Shown piece by piece: positions 11,478 through 24,084 of a stretch of 64,000 bases of DNA (the first letter of the stretch is position 1; the number at the start of each line of letters is the position of its first letter). The position numbers were made by a program, and so were the translations under genes. Source of the stretch: Scylla paramamosain (taxonomy: Eukaryota; Arthropoda; Malacostraca; Decapoda; Portunidae); the NCBI RefSeq assembly GCF_035594125.1, contig NC_087163.1, positions 3,547,501 to 3,611,500 of the forward strand, read 5' to 3'. The notes under the pieces were generated by a model. That model did no database searches. It was given only the letters and a program-made list of their open reading frames with translations, and was not told where the DNA came from.

Positions 11478-11765
11478 AGCCACCACAAACTTTACCTATA
11501 GAATTTGGGTCTGAAGCTTTTTATGAGGGTGATTTGGCTCAGGCTAACTGTAGAGTACGGAAGGGTGACCTGCCCCTCACTATCACTTGGCTGTTTAATG
11601 GAGTGGCTCTTGCCAGTGAGGCCGACACTCAAATTACGGGTGTTGGGGCCAGGACCAGCATCCTGACCCTGGACCCTGTCAGGGGCCATCATCAGGGCAC
11701 TTATGTCTGCATTGCCCAGAACAGTGCTGGACAGACTGAAGCACAAGCGAGTTTAATTGTCAATG
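11478..11765 (+). CDS. Dscam: Dscam Ig7 alternative exon, variant 12 of 14
   Basis: A 288-nt exon (acceptor CATTATCTTACAG, donor GTACAC), phase 1-1. It starts EPPQTLPIEFGS. Cys lies in AQANC, Trp in ITWLFNG and Cys in GTYVCIA, and the exon ends IVNG. The AFYEGD.AQA.C and RKGD strands are shared with variant 11. Confidence 0.94.
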
Positions 11766-11863
11766 GTACACAGAGGAAGTTTAAGGAGCTGGTGGAAATG
11801 GGGTACTAATTTTATAGCTACTGTAAAATGGCTTATTGACTCATGGAGTGATTGGTATTATTC

Positions 11864-11878
11864 TTCTCCCTGTTCCTT
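11864..11878 (+). promoter_or_regulatory. Strongest candidate selector, after Ig7 variant 12
   Basis: TTCTCCCTGTTCCTT, 15 nt, is exactly complementary to docking 16582-16596. It lies 99 nt past the exon. This is the longest perfect match found between any Ig7 intron and the intron before Ig8. Confidence 0.76.
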
Positions 11879-12563
11879 GCACAGAGGAAAATTAAGAACT
11901 GACACGGTAATATTGTTTTACAGTTTGAATGTTTCATGCAGTGAGCTTTGTGTATGATACATGTGTGAACACTATTTTCATATTACTGAGGGCTACACTG
12001 GGTACAGGTTTCAGTCAACACATTAGTGCAGCATCATATAGAGATGATCAAATTTATTGTGTAAATATTTCAACTTTCTTTCTCTGGTTGTGTAATGATA
12101 GGAACAAATCAGAACAATTTATGATTTGATTTTCATCATTCGATAGGTATGACATTGGGAGCCATTGATGACGTGATTGAATACTCATAAATTACAACAT
12201 AATTTCAGTTCATAACATTTTGACATATAATGGCAGCTTAATGTGAATGGTTTGTCACTTGATAAATTGTCTCCTATTCACAGATATGAATGTTTGATGC
12301 AAGGCATTTAAGCATGCTTTAGAAGAGGTTTTGCTTGATTTAGTAATAGAATATCACGTATATGTAGGAAAGTAATCGAGAGAGAACAGTATGCTAATCA
12401 TGGAAAGCAATGCAACTTTCCTATTTTTCATGCACTATTAAATAAAAGATAAATTCACCAAATGAAAAAAAAAATCTTGCATTGGAAGAGGGTAGAGAAC
12501 ATCTGTACCCAAAGCTTTTTTTTTTTTTTTTGCTCTTAGATTTATCTTGGAGGCTCATACAAA

Positions 12564-12677
<114 letters not shown>

Positions 12678-12850
12678 ATTAGTGATTTGATTTTAGTGAT
12701 GAGTTTTTGTTGTATGTGTAATGGCTTTCATGGTCAATACCCCAAGTTGAAGATGATCCTGACTATAATCATGACCAAGGTTCTGTCTGGTCCCAGCTTT
12801 ATCAAGGCAAAGAATCAAAGTAAAATGAATCCAAATCCTTCCTTTTCCAG

Positions 12851-13135
12851 AACGTCCACATTTGATACCGCTTGACTTTGGTGAATCAGACTTTTATGAG
12901 GGCGATTTTGTGCAAGTGAGCTGTATACTACAGAAGGGCGACCGTCCAGTTAATTTTACATGGGTCTTCAATGGCATAGTCCTTCAGTCTGGTGATGGCA
13001 TACGTATGGATTTCATTGGAAAGTCTAGCATACTGACCATTGATCCGGTGCGAGGTGTGCACCAAGGAAATTACACCTGCATCGCCTCCAACCCAGCTGG
13101 GAAGGAGCAAGTCTCTGCCACACTGGTTGTCAATG
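12851..13135 (+). CDS. Dscam: Dscam Ig7 alternative exon, variant 13 of 14
   Basis: A 285-nt exon (acceptor CCTTCCTTTTCCAG, donor GTACAG), phase 1-1. It starts ERPHLIPLDFGE. Cys lies in VQVSC, Trp in FTWVFNG and Cys in GNYTCIA, and the exon ends VVNG. It is one codon shorter than its relatives 8-12. It has potential N-glycosylation sites at NFT and NYT. Confidence 0.94.
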
Positions 13136-13369
13136 GTACAGTTGTGCATTCCATATACTGCCATTGAGTGCAATCATTCAGCTATCATGTGACTGCTAAA
13201 TACTTTCTGTCAGTTACTAATTTGAATGATTGCATATAGATGGTTGTATGAAAAGGGTTTTGTCTCAGGTTCCACATTATGAACCCTGAGAATGCTATGC
13301 TGGTGCACAAAATTTTGGTGATTGGTGGTGGATCATATGTCAAATGGGGTATTATCATGGATTTGTTCC

Positions 13370-13382
13370 TCTCCTTGTTCCT
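13370..13382 (+). promoter_or_regulatory. Candidate selector after Ig7 variant 13 (wobble form)
   Basis: TCTCCTTGTTCCT differs from the core by one C-to-T change. In RNA this still pairs with the docking G as G-U. A second block, CATGGATT at about 13356-13363, resembles the extended docking complement CATGAGATT (docking 16596-16604). It lies 235 nt past the exon, farther than the other selectors. Confidence 0.6.
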
Positions 13383-13824
13383 CGTGAATAGTTACTTTCT
13401 GTGGTATTATGCAAATTTCTGCTCTGATTTCTTGCATCATAATGCAGTGCCTAATTATTGCCTAAATATGATAGAAAAGAGAATCTTTAGAAAGATCATC
13501 GATAGCCAGGTCATACATGATGAAAGTGAAGATGACTTTGATGATATTTTGATGGATATCCTCAGTTATCAAAATTAGTTAGTATAAATTAATGCTATAT
13601 TTTCTATATTCTCTTTCTAAGTCTATGTGAATTAAAAGGAAAAAAAATTACACCAACTCCCATCTGTTATGAGGGGAAAAGGTCAAATTTTAAATAGAGC
13701 ATATTGTTACTGACAACTGTATGAAGGCTTAGACATTGTGATTAATTGTTCTAATGCAATTTTTTGAATGTGTAAGGAATTATAAAATCCTTAAAATACA
13801 CAAGAAAGCCAGACACAGATAATT

Positions 13825-13953
<129 letters not shown>

Positions 13954-14484
13954 CCTGAATTCTGATTGATTTTTCTCAGAATGCTGACTTGAAATAATGA
14001 AACTAATGCCTTTTGTATTTGTACTAGCCTCAGAATCTAGGTAAACATTATTTTAATCTGCTTCTAGCTTCCCTGGGGGCTTCCTTCCTTACCACCTCAT
14101 GTTGAAGGTTGATAGTTTTCTACTTTATTCATTTTGTGGTGGAAATGGAGACAAGTTAGCACTGTGTATCTGCTCTCCTGCTTCTGCTTGCTGTATAGCT
14201 TGCTTGCAGCTGTTCTATCAATTCATATCTTTTATTGATTAAATTTTACATAATTACTAATTCTTTAGCAGTATTTGAGGCAAAATAAATATTTATTATT
14301 TTGCCTCCTGCTACCTGCTTTTTTCAGTAACCATAAACACTTCATTATAAATTGATTTCACATCATTTGCATATCCAAATTTCTTTTATCCATCGGCCAT
14401 CCATGATCACATGTTATAGCACATTCTTCTTAGTGTTGCATTTTAATTAGATAGGATTTCATTTCCATCCTCATACCTTTGCAG

Positions 14485-14769
14485 TGCCACCGGAAATTGT
14501 GCCTTTTAAATTCCCCGAGAATGCGGGACGTGATGGTGCTTTTGCTCAAGTAGTCTGCGTGGTGGCTGCGGGAGATGCTCCCTTGAACATCTCATGGCAC
14601 TACAATGGTGTCAGTGACCTTCCTATGGGCACAAATACACAGCTCATTGGCGACAGAACCTCTATATTGACAATTCCCAGTGTTTCGTGGCTTCATAGTG
14701 GCGACTATGATTGTCTTGCACAAAATGGTGCTGGAAAAGTCTCCTTTGCAGCAGAATTATCAGTCCAGG
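14485..14769 (+). CDS. Dscam: Dscam Ig7 alternative exon, variant 14 of 14 (last)
   Basis: A 285-nt exon (acceptor CATACCTTTGCAG, donor GTAGGA), phase 1-1. It starts VPPEIVPFKFPEN. Cys lies in AQVVC, Trp in ISWHYNG and Cys in GDYDCLA, and the exon ends SVQG. It has an NIS glycosylation sequon. It is unlike the neighbouring 8-13 group and resembles variant 5 at its start, so it was not made by the same recent duplications. It is the last Ig7 exon before Ig8. No good selector follows it. Confidence 0.93.
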
Positions 14770-15008
14770 GTAGGAGAGATGTCTGTGCTTTCCTTTGGGG
14801 GTTGAGCTGCGTGGAACAAGTTTTCACTCACCTACAAAGAAAAATTATAAAATAGCATTAAATGATGGCAATCATAGATTTGTCAATTTTTCATTACGGT
14901 GTTGAAATGCTATGAATCCAAATTTTATAGAAAATTTGTTTCTGTGGATTAATGGTCTGATTATTATTATTGGTATCATTACTATTATTAGTGGTATTAG
15001 TATTGTTG

Positions 15009-15074
<66 letters not shown>

Positions 15075-17681
15075 TATTACAATTATTATTATTATTATTA
15101 TTATCATTATTATCATTATTACTATTTATTGATTGTTTTTTTGTATTTTTGAGAACTTGCATGAAAGCAGATAATAGTTACACATTTTCGTAAGTTAATT
15201 TTCATAATTTGGTATTTCATCTCTTTAATAATTTTATGAAACCAGTGTTTTGATGATTGTTTAGCAAAACCATCCAAGAATGCTATAAAAATACAGAATG
15301 CTCATGGAACCATACTCATAATAAATTGTACCTGTTGGCCATGCAGCTCAGTGCCCACCTGTCTGTCCCAGCTTAACACTAACACATTAGCTATACTACA
15401 TCTTGCCTAACCTCAGGAACATCATACCCTAATTTTACTTGGAGTTATCATAAGGTTGTCAGTATTGCACTATTAAAGAAAGAATAATGATAATAAAAAG
15501 CTGTCAAGAACAATTTCATAAGTTCTTTTGAATTAAGATTCATAGTTATACTAAAACAAAATATCATTCATCTGTTATAAATGCACAATGGTGCAAAAAA
15601 AAAAAAAAAAAAAAAAGAAAGAAAGAAACTCTAGATGCAGTAATTTAACCCATACATTTCTTGAGTGAAGGTGGTGATGATGGCAGCTGAGGCTGCATCT
15701 GTGATTACATGCTTGCATTTTGAATAAGACATTACTTTTCAAGCTCAGCTACTTACAGAAATAATTTCCTCTGGTTACTCTTAAATAATTTTCCTGTTGA
15801 TAATGATAGTGTTTTCTTCACTGAAGCTTCTTGTCATGAGGTATATGATTGACACTATAAGAAGCAAAAGGTATAACCTTAAGAGGATTTATCAGTAAAT
15901 GGAAATTATGTACCATATTGTACTCTGGTTTGATGTAAAAAGTGGTCATCTTAGTGCATTATGACACAAAAATAATTCAGCACTTTTATGACAGAAAATA
16001 GATACATACCACATGCAGCTATTTTACTAAGAATAAGAGAGGTTTCTTGAAACAGGTGAATGAAGATGTTTTATTAAACCATCAGTAACTTGTCAGTTTG
16101 TGCAAAATTTTGACTGATATTGAAGGCCTTGTGACAACTCCATGCTGTGAAAAGAAAACTTTTAGATATAGTGAGTGGTGCTGGTTCTTCCTGGTTGTAA
16201 CTGAGAATAGTTGCAATCATGTTGTGTTGGGGAGTCCCTTGTGGTGTCTGACAGGTTTACTCTCCTTGATATTGCAGAACTGTTTTTAATACTCTTAGTT
16301 TGAGTGGTTTCAAGGTGTGATCCTTTGCTTACTCTCGATACTTAGTTGCCTGTTGTGTTTTTGTGGATTTTATCATTGATGGTGTTGCAGTTTATGGCTT
16401 ATTTTTCAGTGCTCTTACAACTGGCTGGATTTGTGTCGATACTACTAACAATCGAAAGCAGAAAAGAATAGAGGTTTTCTGAAAATATGTTTGAGAGTGT
16501 CCGCTACCTCCAAATTTTTTTTCAAAAATGAATTGGCTGTACCAGTTAAAGTATAATCATTATTTAGTATCAAAAGAAATGAAGGAACAGGGAGAATCTC
16601 ATGAAATACATAACCTGATCCTATTCCTTATCCCTTACCACATTATATTTTCTGTTAGCTATCATATGAATCTTTTTTTCCTTTATTTCTATTATTAATA
16701 AGTTAACAGTTAACTGCATGAAAGTAAAATAGCATGACAAGATGCATAATGTTAACTGTGTAGTTTTTTTTCTTTATTCTGTTGTCTTGAATCGTATTCA
16801 AATACCGGAATTCTTTTCTCACCATACTAAGAATACGTGTTTACTGTTTACACTACATTTAGCTTATATGTGATTACTATTATAGTTTCACAAATATGTA
16901 AATAAGAATGAATATTTGATTCCAACAGCTGTGTATATTTTTTTTATTTTTAAAATTAATGTTACTTTCTTTAAACTGTAAATATATTAGTAAAATTAAT
17001 AAAATTTTGTCATATACAATACTAAACAGCGGATATATTGGAATAATTTGATTACATAAAGAATTCCTAAACCAAATGAATCAAGACACAGGTCCTTATG
17101 TTGAGTTGTTCATACCTGTAATGATTCCCATAATACTGATCAAACTAGAAGTTTCCCTGCAACATTTTCCCTAGTCTTCTCTCTCCCTCCTTATATGCCT
17201 TCATCATCAAAATTATATAACACTGCTTTATTTTAGTTTCTGTCCTAGTATGCACACTTCTCTCTAACCTCACCCAACCATAGAATGTGCTCACTCCCTC
17301 TCTCCTCTATGGTCCTTTTCTAAACTCCCCATTACTCACTCAGCTTGTGGGAATGACTAACTACAGGGACTGAACCATTTCCTTTCAGTTTCCATTTATT
17401 TTATGTTTGGTGATGCATGCCTAGTAATTGCATTGGATTATATTAGTGTAGTTTAAATGTACTGATATATTTGATACATTTTCATGTGGTATATTGTGAT
17501 ATATTGAAATACTGATGATCAATGGAAATACTTAGTCATAAAATCAGCTGTAATAACAGTCTTTGAGTAATTTATTTAATTTCTTCTGTGCAAAAAATGG
17601 AAGTAATTATGTGAATTACTTGAAGATTCAGTGTCCTGGTATGGAGGGCATGTTCTTATGTATTCCTTGTCGTGGCAACAG
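14770..17681 (+). other. Intron between Ig7 array and Ig8, with docking site
   Basis: A 2.9-kb intron. It holds an (ATT)n repeat at 15013-15092, a poly-A run near 15597-15616, the candidate docking site at 16576-16604 and a pyrimidine-rich stretch at about 17160-17340. No Ig-like reading frame is visible. Confidence 0.75.
16576..16604 (+). promoter_or_regulatory. Candidate Ig7 docking site (complement of selectors)
   Basis: The core AAGGAACAGGGAGAA (16582-16596) is the exact reverse complement of the selector after variant 12. It is complementary over 13-14 nt to those after variants 10 and 11, and over 13 nt with one wobble after variant 13. The flanks GAAAT on the left and TCTCATG on the right extend pairing to some copies. 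It lies 1.8 kb after the last Ig7 exon and 1.1 kb before Ig8, a suitable place for a single docking site serving the whole array. Docking/selector pairing is established for other Dscam clusters; its use here is an inference. Confidence 0.7.
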
Positions 17682-17801
17682 TACCACCTCGCTGGATTGT
17701 TGAGCCCACTGATAAGGCTTTTGCTCTGGGAAGTGATGCACGCCTTGAATGCAAAGCTGATGGCTTCCCCCGACCATCTCTTGGATGGAAGAAGGCTGCA
17801 G
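17682..17801 (+). CDS. Dscam: Dscam Ig8, first exon
   Basis: A 120-nt exon, phase 1-1, with acceptor GTGGCAACAG and donor GTATGT. It encodes the N-terminal half of Ig8, starting PPRWIVEPTDKAF after the shared Val codon. The first Cys is in LECKADGFP and the core Trp in LGWKKA. PPRW..EPTDKAF is a highly conserved Dscam Ig8 start and anchors the gene identification. Every Ig7 variant ends in the phase this exon needs. Confidence 0.96.
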
Positions 17802-17940
17802 GTATGTCAGTAATTTTGATTTTTATATATTTGTATTGTCATTGTTGCAAGGGTTTTTTCTCATAGTATATGTTGATGATAAAGATTTTACGTTTTCTTA
17901 TCAAATAAGGAATTCAGTGATAATGATTCCCCTTTTCCAG

Positions 17941-18117
17941 GAACCACACCTGGAGATTACCGAGATCTTGTTGTGAGCAACCCCAATGTGAAGGTGACTG
18001 ATGATGGCACACTTCAGATCATCAATATCCAGAAGTCCCATGAAGGCTACTACCTGTGTGAGGCTAACAATGGCATTGGTGCTGGCCTGTCTACTGTCAT
18101 CTATGTGCGCGTCCAAG
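17941..18117 (+). CDS. Dscam: Dscam Ig8, second exon
   Basis: A 177-nt exon, phase 1-1, with acceptor CCCCTTTTCCAG and donor GTCAGT. It completes Ig8 with TTPGDYRDL, then NIQKSHEGYYLCEANNGIG carrying the second Cys, and ends in YVRVQ. Confidence 0.96.
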
Positions 18118-18140
18118 GTCAGTGGTATATTTAAATGGGA

Positions 18141-18141
<1 letters not shown>

Positions 18142-18183
<42 letters not shown>
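18142..18183. repeat. (GT)n microsatellite
   Basis: About 42 bp of GT repeat 25 nt after the Ig8 donor. Its closeness to the splice site could affect local splicing, but nothing more can be read. Confidence 0.93.
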
Positions 18184-18187
<4 letters not shown>

Positions 18188-18401
18188 TAGTGGGTGCAAG
18201 GTGCATGGTATACATGATTGAGTAGGATGGATTTCAACTCATGTGGAGAGAAAATGTATGATAGTGTGTGTGTTTAAATTAATTAAAAAAAGACACATGA
18301 GTTCTTAATTAAGGAGCAAATTAGGTAATATTACCAAGACAGTGGCACATAAACATGCAGCTTAGTGAACTACTGCTACATAACTGAGGCTGACCTATGT
18401 G

Positions 18402-18446
<45 letters not shown>

Positions 18447-18560
18447 CAATGAAGATAATGATTGATTTTTTTAAGACCCAAGGTTGGTTATTAGACAAGA
18501 ATAAGCAAAGTTCTGAGAAACTAAGTTTTCCTGTGATTTTATGAAATCAACCATTTTCAG

Positions 18561-18708
18561 CTCCTCCCCAGTTCAAGATTCAGTACCGTAACCAGACTGC
18601 CAGCCGAGGAGAAGATGCTGTGCTGGAGTGTGAGGCTGAGGGAGAGACACCCATTGGCATCCTGTGGAGCAAGAGCAAGCACAGCATTGACCAGGCTAAG
18701 GAACCAAG
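18561..18708 (+). CDS. Dscam: Dscam Ig9, first exon
   Basis: A 148-nt exon, phase 1 to 2, with acceptor ACCATTTTCAG and donor GTAATG. It encodes APPQFKIQYRNQTASRGED and LECEAEGETPIGILWSK, which contain the first Cys and core Trp of Ig9. NQT is a glycosylation sequon. QTA.RGE..VLECEA is typical of Dscam Ig9. Confidence 0.96.
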
Positions 18709-19051
18709 GTAATGTCTCTCCTTCAATAACCTGTATGTGGAACTTAATCAATTTTATTTATACAGTTTACAAAAGAAATAACTAGCATTGTGGAATTATT
18801 ATTATAAACATTCTCATTATTAAAAAAAAAAATCCTGTACTGAACAGGTATACAAGTAATTGACTGAAAACCACAGGCTGCAGGTAACTACATAAAGGAC
18901 TGGAAAAAAAATAGACAATGTTTATGATTGTGACCACAACAAACCCAGCCTTCTTTGTTTTTTCATCTATAATACATAAAATTTTATCTACCAGTGTCCA
19001 TTATGAATAGCTACTGTAACAATTCTTAGTTTTTATTTTTATTATTTTAAG

Positions 19052-19200
19052 ATACACCATCCGTGAGGAGATGCGTGGTGGCAGTGTTCACAGCAGCCTG
19101 AGCATCAAGACAACTGATCGGTCAGACTCTGCTGTGTATACCTGTGTCGCAACTAATGCTTTTGGAAGTGCTGACACTAACATCAACCTTATCATTCAAG
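19052..19200 (+). CDS. Dscam: Dscam Ig9, second exon
   Basis: A 149-nt exon, phase 2 to 1, with acceptor TTATTATTTTAAG. It encodes YTIREEM, then SSLSIKTTDRSDSAVYTCVATNAFGS, carrying the second Cys, and ends NLIIQE. This completes Ig9 and leads into FN1. Confidence 0.96.
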
Positions 19201-20030
19201 GTTTGTTTGTCTCTGATGAAAAACAAAAGTTCCTTCTGATAATTTTATAAGCTAATTTATATGGAAGTATCCTTTAAAGTGTATTCTTTTTACTTTTGTA
19301 TGTACCAATAAAATCAGTCCCAATTTTTTTTTTTTACTGAAATTTGTCATGTTACAGAAGTACTTTTCATTGTTGCAAGTGAAGCTATATTTGGCCATCA
19401 TAGCTGCTGCATTCAAGTGAGGTGATGACAGGTTACTTATGACACTACAAAGTCATTCATTTTAAATTAATAAAGAAATGAGGAAAAATGTACTTTTTAC
19501 AAGTATTTACCCATAGTCCATTCTTACTCATTCTTGTGGCAAAGATCATTGCACGGTTTTTGTCTACATGGCATCCCTGTACACAGTTCACTGTTTTGTT
19601 TGTAACTTTTAATCAAATTATCCAAGTTAATATTTAATCTTGAACATAGTTTTTACTTTTATTTATTGAAATGACATTATACAACCTCAGTCTTGTGACA
19701 TTAGAGGTAGCTCCCCCTACTGATAACATTTACTACTGCTTCTGGATCAAATAACAGAACTTAATAGTTGCCTGTCACATGACTTTAAAAAAGTTAGTTT
19801 TCTGAAGGAATACTAAAATAGCAAAATACTTGTGGATGTAGAGATCAAGAAGATTAGAACAAGGTGAATATTGTATAAGTTTATGTGTCAATTTTAGTTT
19901 CTTTTATTCTATCTAGTAGAAATGTCACAAATTATTGTGTAGAATTTTCTAAATCATATACCTAGTCAAGAAGGTAAAGGCAAAGTTCATGTTCTCGTAT
20001 GTGATACTTTCTTTTTTATGTTGTGTACAG

Positions 20031-20162
20031 AACGCCCTGAACAGCCAAGCAGCCTGAAGGTTCTAGACAAGAGCGGCCGCTCTGTTGAGCTCTCATGGAC
20101 CCGCCCCTATGATGGAAACTCCCCCATTACCCGATACATTGTGGAGTACAAACTCAGCCGAC
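20031..20162 (+). CDS. Dscam: Dscam FN3 domain 1, first exon
   Basis: A 132-nt exon, phase 1-1, with acceptor TATGTTGTGTACAG and donor GTATGC. It encodes RPEQPSSLKVLDKSGRSVEL and SWTRPYDGNSPITRYIVEYK, a classic FN3 A-to-C strand pattern with core Trp. KVLDKSGRSV.LSW..PYDGNSP is strongly Dscam-specific. Confidence 0.96.
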
Positions 20163-20281
20163 GTATGCACCCAGATTGTTGTTGTCTTGGCATAGATGTT
20201 GATATCAATGGTTATTTTTAATGAACAGCTACCATTGAGCAAAGGCTAAAGGAAACACCTAATAGAAAGGAAGAAGCTAGC

Positions 20282-20391
<110 letters not shown>

Positions 20392-20523
20392 ATTTGCTTT
20401 GATCATTTAGAAGTGAGGCCTTCATTATTGTTGTTTATGGTGATTTATGGTATTTAATGTATTCCAGAGTAAAGTTATATCTTCAATAGCAGTGTAAGTT
20501 AACCATTGCATCTAATTAGAGAA

Positions 20524-20869
<346 letters not shown>

Positions 20870-20962
20870 GAATCCTGCATTAGAAATTAGTTTTGATTTT
20901 GGTAACTTTTCTAGGTAGCATTGTGGTAAGATAAATGTACAAGTATTACATGGATTTGTCAG

Positions 20963-21130
20963 GTAACTGGGAGACTGATGGCGAGCGCATGATGGTTCCT
21001 GGTGAGCAGAGCATGGCTGCCGTACTTGACCTCCGACCTGCAACCACCTACCACCTCCGCATTGTTGCCAGGAATGAGATTGGGGATTCTGAGCCCTCTG
21101 ACACTGTTACTATTATCACTGCTGAAGAAG
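20963..21130 (+). CDS. Dscam: Dscam FN3 domain 1, second exon
   Basis: A 168-nt exon, phase 1-1. The acceptor is TGGATTTGTCAG, so the exon itself begins with GT and follows a C from the previous exon to make Arg. It encodes NWETDGERMMVPG, then LDLRPATTYHLRIVARNEIG with the FN3 Tyr corner, and ends ITAEE. Confidence 0.94.
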
Positions 21131-21321
21131 GTAAAAATAAGTTTGATGAGTATGTAATTTTACTGTTTTATAGTGAGCTCTTTTTAGGTATGCAACCATT
21201 ATAATTATATTCTTTGTTGGATAGTTCTGATCCATTTAGTACATAGAAAGATAGAACGTTTGACTGATAAAAACTTATGCATATTTGGAAATCAATGTCA
21301 TTGAGATATTGTGAATTACAG

Positions 21322-21541
21322 CTCCTAGTGGCCCCCCTCGTGACCTCAAAGTAACTGCCGTGGATCAGACTTCCCTGCGTGTCACCTGGAAGCCTCCCCT
21401 CAGAGAGGAATGGAATGGAGATATTCAGGGCTACCAAGTTGGCTACCGCCTGGCATCTTCAAACAATTCCTATGTGTTTGAAACCGTTGAGTTCAGTAAG
21501 GAGATGGGCAAGGAGCATCACTTAGTTATTTCCAAGCTCAA
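21322..21541 (+). CDS. Dscam: Dscam FN3 domain 2, first exon
   Basis: A 220-nt exon, phase 1 to 2, with acceptor GTGAATTACAG and donor GTAAGT. It encodes APSGPPRDLKV, SLRVTWKPP and WNGDIQGYQVGYR. It ends within the linker KL(N), which is completed by the next exon. Confidence 0.95.
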
Positions 21542-21756
21542 GTAAGTTTAGAGTTCATTTATACCACAAAAGAAAATGTAAAATATTAGACTTTTACTTT
21601 ATCATGATGAAGGAGTTTGCTATCATTCCTAATCCTTGTTGAAATAGGTAACTGAATTTTTGACTGCAATACATTTCTATGCTGCTGTTAAAGATATAGA
21701 TTTATAATTACCATCATAGTAATTTATTCTTGCCATTGTAAGCTGCAAACTTCAGT

Positions 21757-21884
<128 letters not shown>

Positions 21885-22415
21885 AACCTTTTTGTTGACC
21901 TAAGCCAGTCCCCTCTTACATTGTATAGATGGTGTCCCAGGAGGAAAGACATACATTCTCAAAAATGAAAGATCAAGTAATTCTAAGTGGGAAATATTCT
22001 TTGGTCAAATACTTTTAGCACCATTGTTTAGAAGTTACAGAACATTTTCATATGAACATACCAAGAATTGGTGAGTTGGAGGGAGGAAAGAGAAGGCAGT
22101 AATGGTGGATGTTGACATCATGAGGATGTTACTTGTTTACACATCAAGATTTTCATAAATAAAGATATAATTGAGTTCAGGAACACAGTGTATGGTTGTA
22201 TAGATTAAGAACTAAAGCATAATGAACACCATATGGCATCAGCAACCAGCTGGACATTGAGGGGTGGTCTGTGTAGAGCCACTTGCTACTGATGCGCATT
22301 TTACCTTTAAATGTCCTGTAACATCTAAACTACGGTGTTACAAGCATTTCACCATAGAATATTTCACACTTAGATTGACCTGCTCTTTCATTTCTGAGAA
22401 TGTGACTTTCCTCAT

Positions 22416-22564
<149 letters not shown>

Positions 22565-22597
22565 GTGATTAATAGTTATCTTATCTTCATTCTGCAG

Positions 22598-22839
22598 TGT
22601 GTACACCGAATATGCTGTTGTTGTTTCTGCTTTCAATAAAATTGGACAAGGACCTAAAACTGAGGAATTCCTGGCTTACACTGCGGAAGGAACCCCCCAG
22701 CAGCCCCCACAGGATGTCACCTGCACCACCCTTACTTCTCAGACTATCCGTGTCTCCTGGTCCTCTCCTCCACTGGAAACTGTTCAGGGAGTCATCAAGG
22801 GATACAAGGTGTTCTATGGACCCTCAGATGTGTGGTATG
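22598..22839 (+). CDS. Dscam: Dscam FN2 end and FN3 domain 3 start
   Basis: A 242-nt exon, phase 2 to 1, with acceptor CTTCATTCTGCAG and donor GTAAGT. It encodes [19 protein letters not shown], the end of FN2, then [13 protein letters not shown] and IRVSWSSPP, the start of FN3. It covers a domain boundary within one exon. Confidence 0.96.
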
Positions 22840-22973
22840 GTAAGTGGTGCATAGATTAATGTATTCATAAACTGAACACTAAAGAGTCATTATTTATAAT
22901 ACTGAAATGTCTCAAGATGCTCATAAACATAGAAGTCTATGTTACTTATTTCATTATCTATTTTCCCATATAG

Positions 22974-23129
22974 ATGAAGAGAGCAAGGATATCAAGATCA
23001 CTCCTTCCACTGAGACCCATCTCCATGGCCTTCAGAAGTACACCAACTACAGCCTCCAGGTTCTGGCTCACACTTCTGGTGGTGAGGGAGTTCGCTCACA
23101 GCCAATTCACTGCCAGACTGATCAGGATA
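22974..23129 (+). CDS. Dscam: Dscam FN3 domain 3, second exon
   Basis: A 156-nt exon, phase 1-1, with acceptor TTTTCCCATATAG and donor GTAAGT. It encodes [20 protein letters not shown], then [17 protein letters not shown], and ends CQTDQD. NYS is a glycosylation sequon. Confidence 0.95.
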
Positions 23130-23369
23130 GTAAGTACTCTTAGAAATCTTGCACTTTTAATTGCTTTGATTGCTTAGTAGTCATCAAGAACATTTCTATC
23201 AGTGAAAGACAAATTAATGATACGCCATGTGTTTTCAGCTTCTTATTTATTTTGTGAAACAGATCAAAACATTTTGATGTTGAAAATAGTATGTAAGACC
23301 ATGCAACAGTAAGTATTTCATTCTCATGAGCTTTATATGGAAAGACATTTTACAAAAACATCCTTACAG

Positions 23370-23512
23370 TTCCTGAGGCACCCACATCCGTCAAGGCATT
23401 AGTTATGTCTGCAGACTCTATCCTTGTGTCATGGCTTCCTCCTGAGCGACCCAATGGAATCATTACACAATACACTGTTTACTATAAGGAACATGGCAAG
23501 AGTGACAGTGAG
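23370..23512 (+). CDS. Dscam: Dscam FN3 domain 4, first exon
   Basis: A 143-nt exon, phase 1 to 0, with acceptor ACATCCTTACAG and donor GTAAGC. It encodes IPEAPTSVKAL, ILVSWLPPERPNGIITQYTV and YYKEHGKSDSE. PPE.PNGIIT.YTVY is a well conserved Dscam FN4 segment. Confidence 0.96.
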
Positions 23513-24023
23513 GTAAGCATCTCATACTGTTTTACTCTCATCTTTATTCCATAGAGCCACTCATACTTTTCCTAAAGGCAACATTAGATCCTTTTCAAGA
23601 CTTTTTGCTAGAATGATATAAAAAACAGGGATTTCTACACATTTACACACATTCACCACACATGTAAATGTGTGGTGTCTTGTCTGGGCAAACCGATGTG
23701 CAAGTGCCAACCTGATATGTAGGTTAGAAGAATTTCTAGTATGAGCCTTCCCTCTCTGTAACATGGAAAGATAGGTTGGTTGCCTGCCCCCAAGGCTTGA
23801 TATGAGATGGGGCCATTGCTCCTGCACCACTAGAATACTAGATACATTTGTAATATCTGAGTAAAGAGTGGATTAGGGAGCATGCTTAGACATCAAGAAA
23901 GCCATGGATAAATCAGTATTGTAGGACAGTTATGCATAGAGTCTGAATCATGAGAAGGAAAGGAAAGTTTTTATTGGATGATGAGGCTTCTTAATTGAGT
24001 ATATGTTTTCACACCTGAAAAAA

Positions 24024-24024
<1 letters not shown>

Positions 24025-24081
<57 letters not shown>
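24025..24081. repeat. (GT)n microsatellite
   Basis: About 57 bp of GT repeat, ending 95 nt before the next exon. Confidence 0.95.

Positions 24082-24084
<3 letters not shown>

Noticed and set aside
13279..13578. 100-codon open frame between Ig7 variants 13 and 14
   Set aside because: No Ig motifs (no Cys-Trp-Cys pattern), no family resemblance, and it overlaps a candidate selector. Treated as chance.
23625..23680. Hairpin CCACACATGTAAATGTGTGG
   Set aside because: A short local palindrome in an intron with no related copies or flanking signals; not enough to call an element.
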